Positions 45,144 through 57,656 of a stretch of DNA of 64,000 bases are shown piece after piece. The DNA is from Shewanella metallivivens (GTDB taxonomy: Bacteria; Pseudomonadota; Gammaproteobacteria; Enterobacterales; Shewanellaceae): positions 537,327 through 601,326 of the forward strand of contig NZ_JAQQPZ010000001.1 in assembly GCF_028750675.1 (NCBI RefSeq), given 5' to 3'. The position numbers were made by a program, and so were the translations under genes. The notes under the pieces are model-generated. The model ran no database searches and was not told where the DNA came from. It was given only the letters and a program-made list of their open reading frames with translations. Positions within the stretch are counted from its first letter, which is position 1, and each line of letters begins with the position of its first letter.

Positions 45144-45220
45144 GGAGCGGTAGTTCAGTTGGTTAGAATACCGGCCTGTCACGCCGGGGGTCGCGGGTTC
45201 GAGTCCCGTCCGCTCCGCCA
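45144..45220 (+). tRNA. tRNA-Asp (GTC), second copy
   Basis: It is identical over all 77 bases to the copy at 44987-45063, including the encoded CCA. It has no good promoter of its own in the 80-base spacer, so it is probably co-transcribed with the first. A terminator follows eight bases later. Confidence 0.98.
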
Positions 45221-45227
45221 AATAAAC

Positions 45228-45257
45228 AAGCCCTTACAGCAATGTAAGGGCTTTTTT
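45228..45257 (+). terminator. Rho-independent terminator after the tRNA-Asp pair
   Basis: AAGCCCTTAC-agcaat-GTAAGGGCTT followed by a T run, directly behind the second tRNA. Confidence 0.93.
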
Positions 45258-45290
45258 ATTGGTCTTTTATTTAACATCTTCATCCTCAAG

Positions 45291-45325
45291 CATCAAGCAT
45301 CAAGCATCAAGCATTAAGCATTAAG
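45291..45325. repeat. Heptamer tandem repeat (CATCAAG/CATTAAG)
   Basis: Five exact-length 7-base units stand head to tail: three CATCAAG then two CATTAAG. They lie in the noncoding 233-base interval between the tRNA terminator and the 3' end of the TonB-receptor gene. A degenerate copy precedes them. No palindrome or spacer structure, so this is not a CRISPR. Confidence 0.8.
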
Positions 45326-45453
45326 ACTTCAGCATTCGCCCACGACACCGGTCGCGAGTTCACTTATTCAATAACGCATCAGCGTAAAAAATAAAGCCCT
45401 AACGGTTAAGAAAGGGCATTACGGTGAATGTCGATTTCCACATAGTCACTAGC

Positions 45454-47595
45454 TTAAAAAGAATAATTAACGCTCAGTTCGAGTGAGCGCCCAGCGCCAG
45501 CGATTTGTTCAAAACCATTGTTATTGTCTGCTTTATATTCAGCAATACTGACGCCACCTAGAGGGAGTTGATAATATTCATCAAGTAGGTTCTTTACAGC
45601 GACTGTTATAGTGGCTTGCTGCCAAGTGATACTGCTGCTTATATTTAACAATGAATAACTGTCGCTAGTATTTTCGAGACGATTATTATCTACGCGATCT
45701 TTTTCTGCTACCCATTGCCAAGTCAGACTGTTTTGCCAATCGCCAAGCTTGTGATGCATGCTAAGTTCTGTCTGTAACGGTTTGATTTGATAAAGAGGTT
45801 GGTGGGTATCATTACGTTCACCGTGTGTTGCACTGACATTGGCAGTTATTGACCACTTTCCACTTGTTTGTTGAGCTAATTGATATTCTGCATCAAGTTT
45901 TGCGCCGTAGAGTGTGGCGTCTACATTCGTGAATTGCAAAATGTTGCGACTGTTACCCTCGAGTCCACTACTATTGAAACTACCCACCACATTGGCGTCA
46001 ATGTAATCAATAATATCACTATACCAGGCTGTGGTTGTCAGTGAGAAGTCATCATTGATTTGCTTATATACTGCACTTAATGTGTGGGCGGTTTCTTGAT
46101 TAAGATCTGGGTTGCCAATGTAGCCATTACCGTCGCCATACCAACCAATCATGGTAGTTGCCATAGTGCTTTGCCCCCAGCTATAGCGCTCGTATAAATT
46201 TGGAGCACGGCCTTTACGTGCCAATCCAAGCTCAAGGGTTTCGCTATCACTGAGTTGGTAACGCATCAGTAGTGTAACATCAATAATATGGTCATCACGT
46301 TGCCGTTCAAGGGCATTAAATGCCTCGGCGGCTGCCGCATTAACATTGGTCATTCCCATCATACTCATGGTGTTGTAAGCTTGTACTTCATCAGCATTGG
46401 TTGATACATATTCATAGCGTATGCCTGCTGATAACCACCAGCGACTGTCTAGCGTTTGTTGCCATTCAGAAAATACAGCAGCACGTTTTCGCTCACCATT
46501 ATTGATATTAATATAGTCATACGGGCTCATCATGGTTGAGCCTGCTACCGCTGGCCAACTGTCGTCAAGTTGATATAAATAATACTCCTGACCAAGTAAA
46601 AGCGTGGCGTCTTTATCGATGGGTAATTGCCAATGAAGTTGATAGCTTAAATCTTTGCCTGTGGTTTCCATCGGCATTTTGCCGGTTTTTTCTTCACTAA
46701 AGAAACCCATTTCATGTTCAACCCTATGCCAGTTCACTTGGGCGCTAAATAAACCGTCATTATCGAGATCTAACTGATAGCGTACCACTGCACCAACACT
46801 ATCATTATTGGTCATATCCATGTATTGGTTAGCAAAACCTTGAAAGGGAATATGTTGGTGAGTGAGCTTTATTGCGAGTTCTTGTGTGTCGTCTTGCCAG
46901 GCAGCCATTAAGGCATGGTTTTGTGATTGATATAAGGTATCGAGCACTGTATTGCCATGGCCATCAACATAACTATTCGCATCTTCATATGAACCTTGAT
47001 AACTAACACTGAATGTTTTGCTTGCCACGGTAGCATTGACGGCCGCAAGTGTGGTGTCGCTAACGCTTGTGTATCCGCCAGACACATTGCCGCTTTGCCA
47101 AATCACATCGTCACTGTTATTAAATATGGGCTGTAAACTGTTGATCTTAATCACACCCGCAATATTATCACCGCCTGCACTGACAGGTGATACACCAGCA
47201 ACCACTTGCGTAGATACAATTTGATTTGCTGATATGTATGAAAGTGGTGGATTCATTTGATTGGCACATGAGGCGGTAATATCACTACCACCAATCAATA
47301 TTTTAATCCTATCGCCCATCATGCCATTTAAAATGGGTAATGCTGACACACCACCTGCTTGTGAAAAATCGACCCCTTGTTGTGTCAATAATGCTTCGGC
47401 AGAGCCTAATAAATCGTTATTGTTAGATTGCTGACCATGAACTTCAAGTCGCTCAATGGTTTCAGTGTTAACAGCATTGAGTGGTGCTGCAACGGCCTGC
47501 GGTGATATTGCGAGTAAGATAGCTAATGATATTGATGAGAGTGTGCAAGATAAATTTAAATTAAAAATAAGAGGTTGAGTTATTCGTGTTGTCAA
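45454..47595 (-). CDS. TonB-dependent outer-membrane receptor, OprC-like plug
   Basis: This receptor of about 713 residues has a signal peptide (ending near SPQAVAA), a plug domain and a 22-strand-type barrel ending in ELSVNYSF. The plug contains GGVSALPILNGMMGDRI and SCANQMNPPLSYI. The latter carries a CxxxM motif (Cys110, Met114) at the place where the copper receptor OprC/NosA has its CxxxM ligand pair, so copper uptake is a reasonable guess. I do not find OprC's second HxM pair with confidence. The start is unusual: TTG at 47595 lies six bases after CAGGTG, while a GTG at 47604 is itself part of that ribosome site. An inverted repeat lies just upstream. Confidence 0.83.
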   Translation of the reverse strand: MTTRITQPLIFNLNLSCTLSSISLAILLAISPQAVAAPLNAVNTETIERLEVHGQQSNNNDLLGSAEALLTQQGVDFSQAGGVSALPILNGMMGDRIKILIGGSDITASCANQMNPPLSYISANQIVSTQVVAGVSPVSAGGDNIAGVIKINSLQPIFNNSDDVIWQSGNVSGGYTSVSDTTLAAVNATVASKTFSVSYQGSYEDANSYVDGHGNTVLDTLYQSQNHALMAAWQDDTQELAIKLTHQHIPFQGFANQYMDMTNNDSVGAVVRYQLDLDNDGLFSAQVNWHRVEHEMGFFSEEKTGKMPMETTGKDLSYQLHWQLPIDKDATLLLGQEYYLYQLDDSWPAVAGSTMMSPYDYININNGERKRAAVFSEWQQTLDSRWWLSAGIRYEYVSTNADEVQAYNTMSMMGMTNVNAAAAEAFNALERQRDDHIIDVTLLMRYQLSDSETLELGLARKGRAPNLYERYSWGQSTMATTMIGWYGDGNGYIGNPDLNQETAHTLSAVYKQINDDFSLTTTAWYSDIIDYIDANVVGSFNSSGLEGNSRNILQFTNVDATLYGAKLDAEYQLAQQTSGKWSITANVSATHGERNDTHQPLYQIKPLQTELSMHHKLGDWQNSLTWQWVAEKDRVDNNRLENTSDSYSLLNISSSITWQQATITVAVKNLLDEYYQLPLGGVSIAEYKADNNNGFEQIAGAGRSLELSVNYSF

Positions 47596-47619
47596 TGTTA
47601 TCACCTGATATTGTTTTAT

Positions 47620-47636
47620 AGTGAATTAATTTCACT
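47620..47636. promoter_or_regulatory. Inverted repeat AGTGAATTAATTTCACT before the TonB receptor
   Basis: Perfect 6-bp arms (AGTGAA / TTCACT) around five bases, 25 bases upstream of the receptor start. Position suggests an operator. It does not match the ArgR spacing or a classical Fur or Zur box. Confidence 0.45.
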
Positions 47637-47781
47637 GCATTTTGTTATCAGATAAATTATATCCTGCTAATGAACAGTCGGTATGCGACATAATGTCGCA
47701 GCAGTAATTTTTCGTTGCATGGCAATGGGGCTAGCCATGTTTTGACTTTGATATTTAAGTTAACATTCGTTTTTTAAGGGC

Positions 47782-47811
47782 TTGTTATTTACCACTAAGC
47801 TTGCTTATACT
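47782..47811 (+). promoter_or_regulatory. Promoter of the thiamine operon
   Basis: TTGTTA, an 18-base spacer, then TATACT. Transcription would start close to 47818, right at the 5' end of the TPP aptamer, as expected for a riboswitch leader. Confidence 0.65.
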
Positions 47812-47818
47812 GCGAGAC

Positions 47819-47905
47819 ATCTTGTCGGAGTGCCATTATGGCTGAGACCGTTTATTCGGGATCCGTTGAACCTGATCAGGCTAGAACCTGCGAAGGAAAC
47901 AAGCG
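47819..47905 (+). promoter_or_regulatory. TPP riboswitch (THI element) aptamer
   Basis: The conserved core is complete: CGGAGTGCC, GGCTGAGACC, GATCCGTTGAACCTGATC, GGCTAGAACCTGCG and AGGAAACAAG, with P1 formed by CTTGTC at the start and ACAAG at the end. It binds thiamine pyrophosphate and represses the following thiC operon. About 216 bases of leader follow before thiC. Confidence 0.96.
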
Positions 47906-48081
47906 TAATAATGTCTATTTTAAAGTGTTAATTTGGTTGTGTTATTTATATAGTTAGACTTGTTGTTTAATCATAACAGTCCTTTCTGTGTGTTGATTCA
48001 AACAACTTTCCGCCATTGTAAAAGAGCCATTATTGATGTCGTAGATAGCCTATATTTACGCCGCAGCGTTACTCAACACCT

Positions 48082-51740
<3,659 letters not shown>

Positions 51741-51744
<4 letters not shown>

Positions 51745-52568
51745 GCAGCTTAACTGACAAAGAGTACCTGCAATATTCACGGACAATGTTACTCAATGAC
51801 ATTGGTGAAGCTGGCCAAATAGCAATAATGAATAGTCGGGTTGCCATTATCGGAATGGGCGGGTTAGGTCAGCTGGTGGCCCAATATCTTGCTGCTGCGG
51901 GGGTTAAGCATCTGCTACTTATTGATAATGATGTTGTGGATATTTCTAATCTGCCAAGGCAGTTGCTTTATTCACCTGCCGATATTGGTCTGTCCAAGGT
52001 CGCTGTGGCAAAGCGCGCATTAAGTCGCAGTCACCATGGTATAGACATTGACGCTGTGAACATTCAACTCACTGCTGAAAATAGTCGTACTAATCAAAAC
52101 CAAGTAACTGACAAACTCGTTGAAACAGATGTCGTGTTTGATTGCACCGACAATTTAACCAGCCGCCATGTGATTAATCAAATATGTGTACAACACCAGT
52201 TGCTGTTAGTCAGTGGCGCCATTAGTGGTTACCAGGGGCACGTGTTTTGTCTCAATTTTGCAGACCATACCACAGTGGCATTATCTGGTTGTTATCACTG
52301 TTTATACCCCAGTGAGACTCATGTTGAACAAAACTGCGCACAACAGGGCGTTTTAGGGCCTGCTGTGGGTGTCATAGCCAGTATGCAAGCCTTACTAGGC
52401 TTACAGCATATCTGTTCAACACTCAGTCAATATGGGGTATGGCATTGTTTTAATGCCAAAGAATTTTCATGGCAACAAGCTCAAATGCGCCGAGACCACC
52501 AATGCCATGTTTGCCAGCCATTGCACATCAGCGCGCAAAGCGAGGGAGCAGTATATGTCACTAAATAA
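51741..52568 (+). CDS. thiF: ThiS adenylyltransferase ThiF
   Basis: This 275-residue E1-like enzyme adenylates the C-terminus of the sulphur carrier ThiS. The ATP-binding GMGGLG is at 38-43, followed by the DNDVVDISNLPRQ segment typical of the family. Paired cysteines (CYHC and CHVC) probably bind zinc. E. coli ThiF is 251 residues. Its start overlaps the thiDE stop (ATGA), with AGGTGG upstream, and its end overlaps thiS by 14 bases, so translation is coupled. Confidence 0.95.
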
Positions 52569-52803
52569 CACAAGCCCATCTATAACCGGTACAACAGATT
52601 TTATTCGCCTAGTGCTGAATGGAACAACTGTGTTGCTTGAATCAAAGTTAAGTTTGTCGCGGCTATTGGCCATTAACAATATTGATGCCGAGAGTGTGGC
52701 TATTGTGGTCAATGATACTGTTATCCCTCGAAGCGGTTGGCATCACATTACGTGCCAAGCAAATGATCGGATAAACGTATTTTCAGCCGTGGCAGGAGGT
52801 TAA
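52555..52803 (+). CDS. thiS: Sulphur carrier protein ThiS
   Basis: The 82-residue ubiquitin-like protein ends in AVAGG, the diglycine tail that becomes a thiocarboxylate and donates sulphur for the thiazole ring. RLVLNGTTVLLE and VAIVVNDTVIPRSGW are family segments. It is longer than E. coli ThiS (66) by an N-terminal extension of about 15 residues. The ATG at 52555 follows GAGGGAGCAGTAT and lies inside the end of thiF. The longer open frame to 52432 is inside thiF and not credible. Confidence 0.93.
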   Translation: MSLNNTSPSITGTTDFIRLVLNGTTVLLESKLSLSRLLAINNIDAESVAIVVNDTVIPRSGWHHITCQANDRINVFSAVAGG

Positions 52804-52806
52804 TCG

Positions 52807-53577
52807 ATGTTGACGATAGCAGACCATCAATTTAAATCCCGATTGTTTACCGGCACGGGTAAGTTTAGCGATCAGCAAACCATGTTGTCGGCGTTAGCCG
52901 CGTCGCAATCACAACTTGTGACTTTAGCAATGAAGCGCATTAACTTACACAGTAAACATGATGATTTATTAGCGCCACTGCAATCAATGGACGTGAAGTT
53001 ATTGCCCAATACCGCTGGGGCACGTAACGCCAAGGAAGCAATATTTGCTGCGCACCTTGCCAGAGAAATGTTAGCCACCACATGGATAAAATTAGAGATC
53101 CATCCAGATCCTAAATACCTGATGCCAGATCCTGTAGAAACGTTATTGGCAGCCAAGCAACTGTGCGATGAAGGATTTATTGTGCTGCCTTATGTACACG
53201 CAGACCCAGTGTTATGTCGTCGTTTAGCTGAGGTAGGTTGTGCCGCTGTGATGCCATTAGGCAGTCCCATTGGCAGTAATCAAGGCCTTGCAAGTGAACC
53301 TTTTTTAAAGATCATTATTGAACAAGCAACGGTGCCTGTGATTATCGATGCCGGTATTGGCGCACCTTCTCAAGCCTGTAGGGCAATGGAAATGGGCGCA
53401 GATGCGGTATTGGTCAATACCGCCATTGCCAGTAGTGCTAATCCTATCAAAATGGCGCAATGTTTTGCTCAAGCAGTCAACGCTGGCAGGCAAGCTTATG
53501 AAGCGGGGCTTGGACACGTTAATCAACACGCCCATGCATCGAGTCCATTAACCGGATTTTTAGGAGGTAGGTTATGA
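52807..53577 (+). CDS. thiG: Thiazole synthase ThiG
   Basis: The 256-residue TIM-barrel enzyme makes the thiazole phosphate from deoxyxylulose phosphate, dehydroglycine and ThiS thiocarboxylate. The Schiff-base lysine is Lys95 in [29 protein letters not shown] and [10 protein letters not shown] are phosphate-binding segments of the family. GGAGG precedes the ATG, three bases after the thiS stop, and the stop codon overlaps thiH. Confidence 0.96.
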   Translation: MLTIADHQFKSRLFTGTGKFSDQQTMLSALAASQSQLVTLAMKRINLHSKHDDLLAPLQSMDVKLLPNTAGARNAKEAIFAAHLAREMLATTWIKLEIHPDPKYLMPDPVETLLAAKQLCDEGFIVLPYVHADPVLCRRLAEVGCAAVMPLGSPIGSNQGLASEPFLKIIIEQATVPVIIDAGIGAPSQACRAMEMGADAVLVNTAIASSANPIKMAQCFAQAVNAGRQAYEAGLGHVNQHAHASSPLTGFLGGRL

Positions 53578-54692
53578 CCACGTTTGCTGAAGAATTTAAG
53601 CAGATATCGATAAGTGGTTTATCATTAACAATCAATAGCTGTACTGCCAGTGATGTCGAGCGGGCCTTAAATAACCCTACTGCAAACTTAAACAGCTTAA
53701 TGGCACTATTGTCGCCAGCCGCTATGGCGTATTTAGAGCCCATGGCCCAACAGGCCTCAGCAATAACACGGCAACGTTTTGGCGCTAATATCGGCTTATA
53801 TTTACCCCTTTATTTGTCTAACTTATGCGCCAATGAGTGTGATTATTGTGGTTTTAGCATGAGCAATAAACTTAAGCGTAAAACCTTGTCATCATTTGAA
53901 CTTGCGCAAGAAGTCGCGATTATCAAACAACGTGGCTTTGATTCTGTGTTGCTGGTTTCTGGTGAACATGAAACTAAAGTCGGCATGAAGTACTTTGAAT
54001 CAATGTTGCCACAAGTCAAAGCGGCATTTAGTCAGGTTGCGATGGAAGTGCAACCACTTAAGCTGATCGAATACCAGCGTTTAAGGCAATTAGGACTTGA
54101 TGCTGTGATGATATATCAAGAGACCTACCATCCGCAGACTTATGCACAACACCATACGCGAGGTAATAAACAAGACTTTATTTATCGGCTCAACACACCA
54201 GATAGAGTGGCACAAGCCGGTGTCGATAAAATAGGATTAGGGGTATTATTGGGCTTAGATGACTGGCGTGTCGATGCGTTATTAATGGGTCACCATTTGG
54301 CCTATTTAGAAAACACCTATTGGCGAACTCGTTACAGTATTTCATTACCCCGTTTACGGCCTTGCACTGGCGGGATAAGTCCAAAAGTGACGTTGTCGGA
54401 TGCAGGTCTTGTGCAATTGATTTGTGCGTTTAGATTGTTTAACCCTCAGTTAGAGATCAGTTTGTCTACTCGTGAGTCATCGAGTTTGCGTGATAACTTA
54501 TTGCCATTGGGTATCACTCATTTAAGCGCAGGGAGCTCAACACAGCCTGGCGGCTATCAAAACCCAAGCAGAGAGTTAGATCAGTTTGAGATAAGTGATG
54601 ATCGTACGGTTGAACAAGTTGTGTCACAACTAAAACATCGTGGCTTCAATCCCTTATGGAAAGATTGGGAGATGGGCTGGATAACTCACTAA
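53574..54692 (+). CDS. thiH: Tyrosine lyase ThiH (radical SAM)
   Basis: The 372-residue radical SAM enzyme cleaves tyrosine to give dehydroglycine for thiazole synthesis under low oxygen. The cluster-binding motif CANECDYC gives Cys85, Cys89 and Cys92. [10 protein letters not shown] and ISLPRLRPC are family segments. Use of ThiH rather than the oxidase ThiO suits a facultatively anaerobic host. The ATG overlaps the thiG stop (ATGA) after AGGAGG. Last gene of the operon; no clear terminator follows. Confidence 0.96.
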   Translation: MTTFAEEFKQISISGLSLTINSCTASDVERALNNPTANLNSLMALLSPAAMAYLEPMAQQASAITRQRFGANIGLYLPLYLSNLCANECDYCGFSMSNKLKRKTLSSFELAQEVAIIKQRGFDSVLLVSGEHETKVGMKYFESMLPQVKAAFSQVAMEVQPLKLIEYQRLRQLGLDAVMIYQETYHPQTYAQHHTRGNKQDFIYRLNTPDRVAQAGVDKIGLGVLLGLDDWRVDALLMGHHLAYLENTYWRTRYSISLPRLRPCTGGISPKVTLSDAGLVQLICAFRLFNPQLEISLSTRESSSLRDNLLPLGITHLSAGSSTQPGGYQNPSRELDQFEISDDRTVEQVVSQLKHRGFNPLWKDWEMGWITH

Positions 54693-54764
54693 TACTCGGG
54701 CGCTACACCGCCCAAAAACTGTACATTTATTGCTATTTAGGCCATACTAAATTCACATTTTGTC

Positions 54765-54817
54765 TAATTTTAAACTCATAACTAATTTTAAATTCTTAAC
54801 TAATTTTAACTCATAAT
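54765..54817. repeat. Tandem repeat, three copies of about 18 bases
   Basis: Three adjacent units begin TAATTTTAA: two of 18 bases (ending CTCATAAC and TTCTTAAC) and one of 17 (ending CTCATAATT). They lie in the 209-base interval between thiH and the small gene at 54902. Confidence 0.8.
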
Positions 54818-54824
54818 TAAAGCA

Positions 54825-54863
54825 GTGAGTTTAAAGCGTGAATCTAAAGTGTGAGCCTAAATG
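54825..54863. repeat. Tandem repeat, three copies of 13 bases
   Basis: GTGAGTTTAAAGC, GTGAATCTAAAGT and GTGAGCCTAAATG stand head to tail, eight bases after the first array and 38 bases before the next start codon. The unit differs from the first array. Confidence 0.8.
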
Positions 54864-54901
54864 CGAATATTAGGTTCATAAATGCTATCAGGAGCAAAAA
54901 T

Positions 54902-55186
54902 ATGCAAGTTCAATCAGCGTATGCATCAGGAATGCAGGGATTGCAAAGTGCACAACAAGGTTTAGCACAAGCTACAACTTCAGTTGCCACACCTGACCAG
55001 CAAAAACCAGCTGTATCTGCTTCAACTCAAGATACGGTTACACTCAGCTCGCAAGCGGTGAGTCAAAGCGATCAAACTTCAGCTCTCATTGATGCTACGC
55101 AATCGGTTAATCAAGCTCAAGCTTCTACTAAAGTGATTGAAGTGGCTTCAGAAACCGTCGGTAGCTTGATTGATATCGAAGTGTAA
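54902..55186 (+). CDS. Small secreted-type or flagellar-like protein of unknown function
   Basis: I recognise no defined function. The 94-residue product begins MQVQSAYASGMQGLQSAQQG, which recalls the N-terminal helix of flagellar rod/hook-type proteins. A serine-, threonine- and glutamine-rich middle and a helical C-terminus follow. It has no classical signal peptide. AGGAG lies about eight bases before the ATG. The SprA-related gene starts two bases after its stop, so the two form a unit. Confidence 0.72.
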   Translation: MQVQSAYASGMQGLQSAQQGLAQATTSVATPDQQKPAVSASTQDTVTLSSQAVSQSDQTSALIDATQSVNQAQASTKVIEVASETVGSLIDIEV

Positions 55187-55188
55187 AT

Positions 55189-56589
55189 ATGTCTTCAGCC
55201 ATGAGTGCTGTTTCGTTGGGGGGAGTGAGTATCGCTCCCCATAAGCTTGATGCAAGCAAGCATTCTTCCGCTGCCCTCAGACAATCTCTAGTTTCTTTAT
55301 CTACTGCCTCTTTATCTACTGCTTCGGTATCAACAAGCACTCAAACTTCATCAGCTCAATCTAGTCACTCATCAGTTTCTTCGGTTTTATCTGCATCAAG
55401 CCGCCATCATGTTGCCCCGGTAAAAAGCAATACCAATACCCATGTAGCTTCTCCAGCGATACCGCCGTCAATAAGCCACGAACTAGCACAACCATTGCGC
55501 GCGAGTTACAGTCTTAAAACTGGCCCTAAAACGGTTGTGGCTATATTACACCAACCCATTTCAAGTGAGGCGGCCGAGCCTGCGCCAACAAGGCATTTTA
55601 AAGTAAATGAGGCTAGCACTCAGGTTGGACCATACCCAGCCAGTCATATACAGGAAGCACCTGTTAATATCTTTGCCGTTGAAAACGATACTCCAACAAC
55701 GACAGATGACGTTAATACCTTTGAGCAAGCTCACACAGATACTGTTGTGACGACACCAAATCAACAAGCATCATCTGTTGATACCAGTACGCAAGTAGAA
55801 GATGAAGCATCTGAACAAAATGCACAACAACAAGAAATAAATAAACAGATTGAACAAAAGCAGCAACAAATAGAGCTTGCAGAAGCCGCTGAGATTGCAG
55901 AGCTTACTAAGCGAGACGTAGAGGTTAAAACTCACGAACAAGCCCATGCCGCAGTGGGGGGGAGCTTGGCGCAAAGTCCAACTTACGAATATGAAAAAGG
56001 GCCAGATGGTCGTCGATACGCTGTAGACGGTGAAGTCAGTATTGATGTGTCAACGGTTGCGGGTGATCCACAAGCAACCTTGACTAAAATGCAAAAAGTG
56101 TATGCTGCAGCGATGGCGCCTGTTCAGCCATCATTGGCCGATATTAGGGTCGCAGCGCAGGCGTTACAAAACATTAGCGAAGCCAAACAAGCATTAGCCT
56201 TAGAGCGACAACAGTCGGTCATGAGTACGGCAGAAAGCCAAAAAATAATCGAACTAGGTGATGTTTTTGCCGACCCCGATGCAGTGGACCCTTTAGCCAA
56301 GTACATGAATGAAGCGACTGAAACCTCTAGTTTAATGGATAATGTCGTTAACAATATTACGAATGAGATGGCGACAGAGTTAACTCAAGTGACTTCGTCA
56401 CAGTCAACCCTAACGGCCAATGCTCAATCAGATGTTGTGAGTTCTTCACAACACCATGTATCAGACATTCGTCACTCCGGATCCGCTGAGCGACATAATA
56501 ACCATCGCCAACATAGCGGTTATCAAGACGCGCTAGCTGCCAATGTTCAGCAAGATCCCAGTTACAGTCGTATTGCTTTTTACGTCTAA
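55189..56589 (+). CDS. SprA-related putative metalloprotease (CJM1_0395-type)
   Basis: The 466-residue protein has a long low-complexity first half rich in serine, threonine and alanine, a glutamine-rich coiled coil (about 200-240), and then the SprA-related domain. That domain contains VKTHEQAHAAVGG, in which HEQAH (249-253) is a zinc-protease-type HEXXH motif, followed by YEYEKGPDGRRYAVDGEVSID. The rest is disordered, with a histidine-rich C-terminus. I see no signal peptide. Proteolysis is suggested by the motif only. It is co-transcribed with the small gene upstream. Confidence 0.83.
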   Translation: MSSAMSAVSLGGVSIAPHKLDASKHSSAALRQSLVSLSTASLSTASVSTSTQTSSAQSSHSSVSSVLSASSRHHVAPVKSNTNTHVASPAIPPSISHELAQPLRASYSLKTGPKTVVAILHQPISSEAAEPAPTRHFKVNEASTQVGPYPASHIQEAPVNIFAVENDTPTTTDDVNTFEQAHTDTVVTTPNQQASSVDTSTQVEDEASEQNAQQQEINKQIEQKQQQIELAEAAEIAELTKRDVEVKTHEQAHAAVGGSLAQSPTYEYEKGPDGRRYAVDGEVSIDVSTVAGDPQATLTKMQKVYAAAMAPVQPSLADIRVAAQALQNISEAKQALALERQQSVMSTAESQKIIELGDVFADPDAVDPLAKYMNEATETSSLMDNVVNNITNEMATELTQVTSSQSTLTANAQSDVVSSSQHHVSDIRHSGSAERHNNHRQHSGYQDALAANVQQDPSYSRIAFYV

Positions 56590-56664
56590 AATCTTCCTTC
56601 ACCATAATCAAATTTTTTCAGATCATGTTAATGACACGATAAGCGGCTGATTATAAGTATTGAA

Positions 56665-57555
56665 TTAACGTTCATTATGTTGCTGTAAAATTAAACTCTC
56701 CAATAACTTACTCGCGGGGCCTTGATTATCCCTATCAGGAACCAGCAAATTCATGATGATTTTACGCTGTGAGCTGCCACGTAAATGTAAGCGAACTAAT
56801 TGTTTATTTGCTAATTCTTGTTGTACAACAAAGTTAGGGATCCAACAAAAGCCAATATTACTGGCTAGAATCGTTTTTGCTTCGTGAAAGTTAGATACTG
56901 TCCAGCGTTGTTCTGCTTTAAGCCAGCCAATATCGTTTGGTGTATTGGTTGCAGTATCTTTAATAACGATTTGTAAGTGTTGAGCTAATTGCTTGTCATC
57001 TTCTATGTCACCGACTTGTGCAAGCGGATGGTCGGGGTGACAAACTAATTCAAATTTGGCTTCACAAAGGGGCTCGCAAATATGACCTTTTGGCGGTGTA
57101 GTGCAAATAGCAATATCGACGTGTTTATTATTGATTAGCTCATGGGTTCCGGTGATCACCGAATCAATAATCGTCACTCGCGTGCCACGACTTTGTGGCA
57201 AAAATGCATTGAGTGCTTGTACTAACGTTTCCATCGGGTAGATAAGTTCACGGGCAATAATGAGATTGGGCTCCCAACCTTGACCTAAATTGCTGGCCAA
57301 TTGTTCCAGCTCTTCCACTGACTGGGTTAAGTGGCGGGAACGCCGCAGTAACACTTCACCTTGCTCGGTTAAATATGCTTTACGACCTTTTACTTCGAGT
57401 AAATTGATGCCCAGTTGGTGTTGTAATTTAGCCACTGCGTGATTAAGTGAAGATTGACTCTTATTGAGCTTTTCAGCTGCTTGAGCGTAACCACCAAAAT
57501 CGACAACCGCTTGCACTATTCGCCATTGTTCTAACGTTGATTTTGCTCGGCTCAT
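56665..57555 (-). CDS. LysR-family transcriptional regulator
   Basis: The 296-residue protein has a LysR helix-turn-helix at its N-terminus (FGGYAQAAEKLNKSQSSLNHAV) and a substrate-binding-type effector domain (IDSVITGTHELINNKHVDIAI). Its targets cannot be inferred from position: it lies downstream of the terminator of the leftward envelope operon and converges with the SprA-related gene. The start ATG at 57555 fits the family start. Confidence 0.88.
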   Translation of the reverse strand: MSRAKSTLEQWRIVQAVVDFGGYAQAAEKLNKSQSSLNHAVAKLQHQLGINLLEVKGRKAYLTEQGEVLLRRSRHLTQSVEELEQLASNLGQGWEPNLIIARELIYPMETLVQALNAFLPQSRGTRVTIIDSVITGTHELINNKHVDIAICTTPPKGHICEPLCEAKFELVCHPDHPLAQVGDIEDDKQLAQHLQIVIKDTATNTPNDIGWLKAEQRWTVSNFHEAKTILASNIGFCWIPNFVVQQELANKQLVRLHLRGSSQRKIIMNLLVPDRDNQGPASKLLESLILQQHNER

Positions 57556-57594
57556 GCTTTATTCCAAATCTAATGTTTAACGTTATTTTGGCAT

Positions 57595-57623
57595 ATAAAA
57601 AAGGCAAATGCAGTGCATTTGCC
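57595..57623 (-). terminator. Rho-independent terminator of the leftward envelope operon
   Basis: Read on the minus strand, GGCAAATGC-act-GCATTTGCC is followed by six T, 34 bases after the stop codon of the gene at 57657. It closes the five-gene cluster and separates it from the LysR gene. Confidence 0.9.
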
Positions 57624-57656
57624 TCCTTAATTACCGCTTATGAGAACACGATTGCT

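Noticed and set aside
44981..45166. Open frame across the first tRNA-Asp gene
   Set aside because: It is the translation of a tRNA and its spacer; the cloverleaf, promoter and terminator explain the sequence.
45291..45325. CRISPR-like array
   Set aside because: Units are 7 bases with no spacers and there are no cas genes in the window.
47620..47636. ArgR box before the TonB receptor
   Set aside because: TGAATTAATTTCA is one base shorter than the ArgR spacing, and nothing nearby concerns arginine.
47819..47905. TPP riboswitch controlling the TonB receptor
   Set aside because: The aptamer is on the plus strand and is transcribed away from the receptor gene, which has its own start more than 200 bases away on the other strand.
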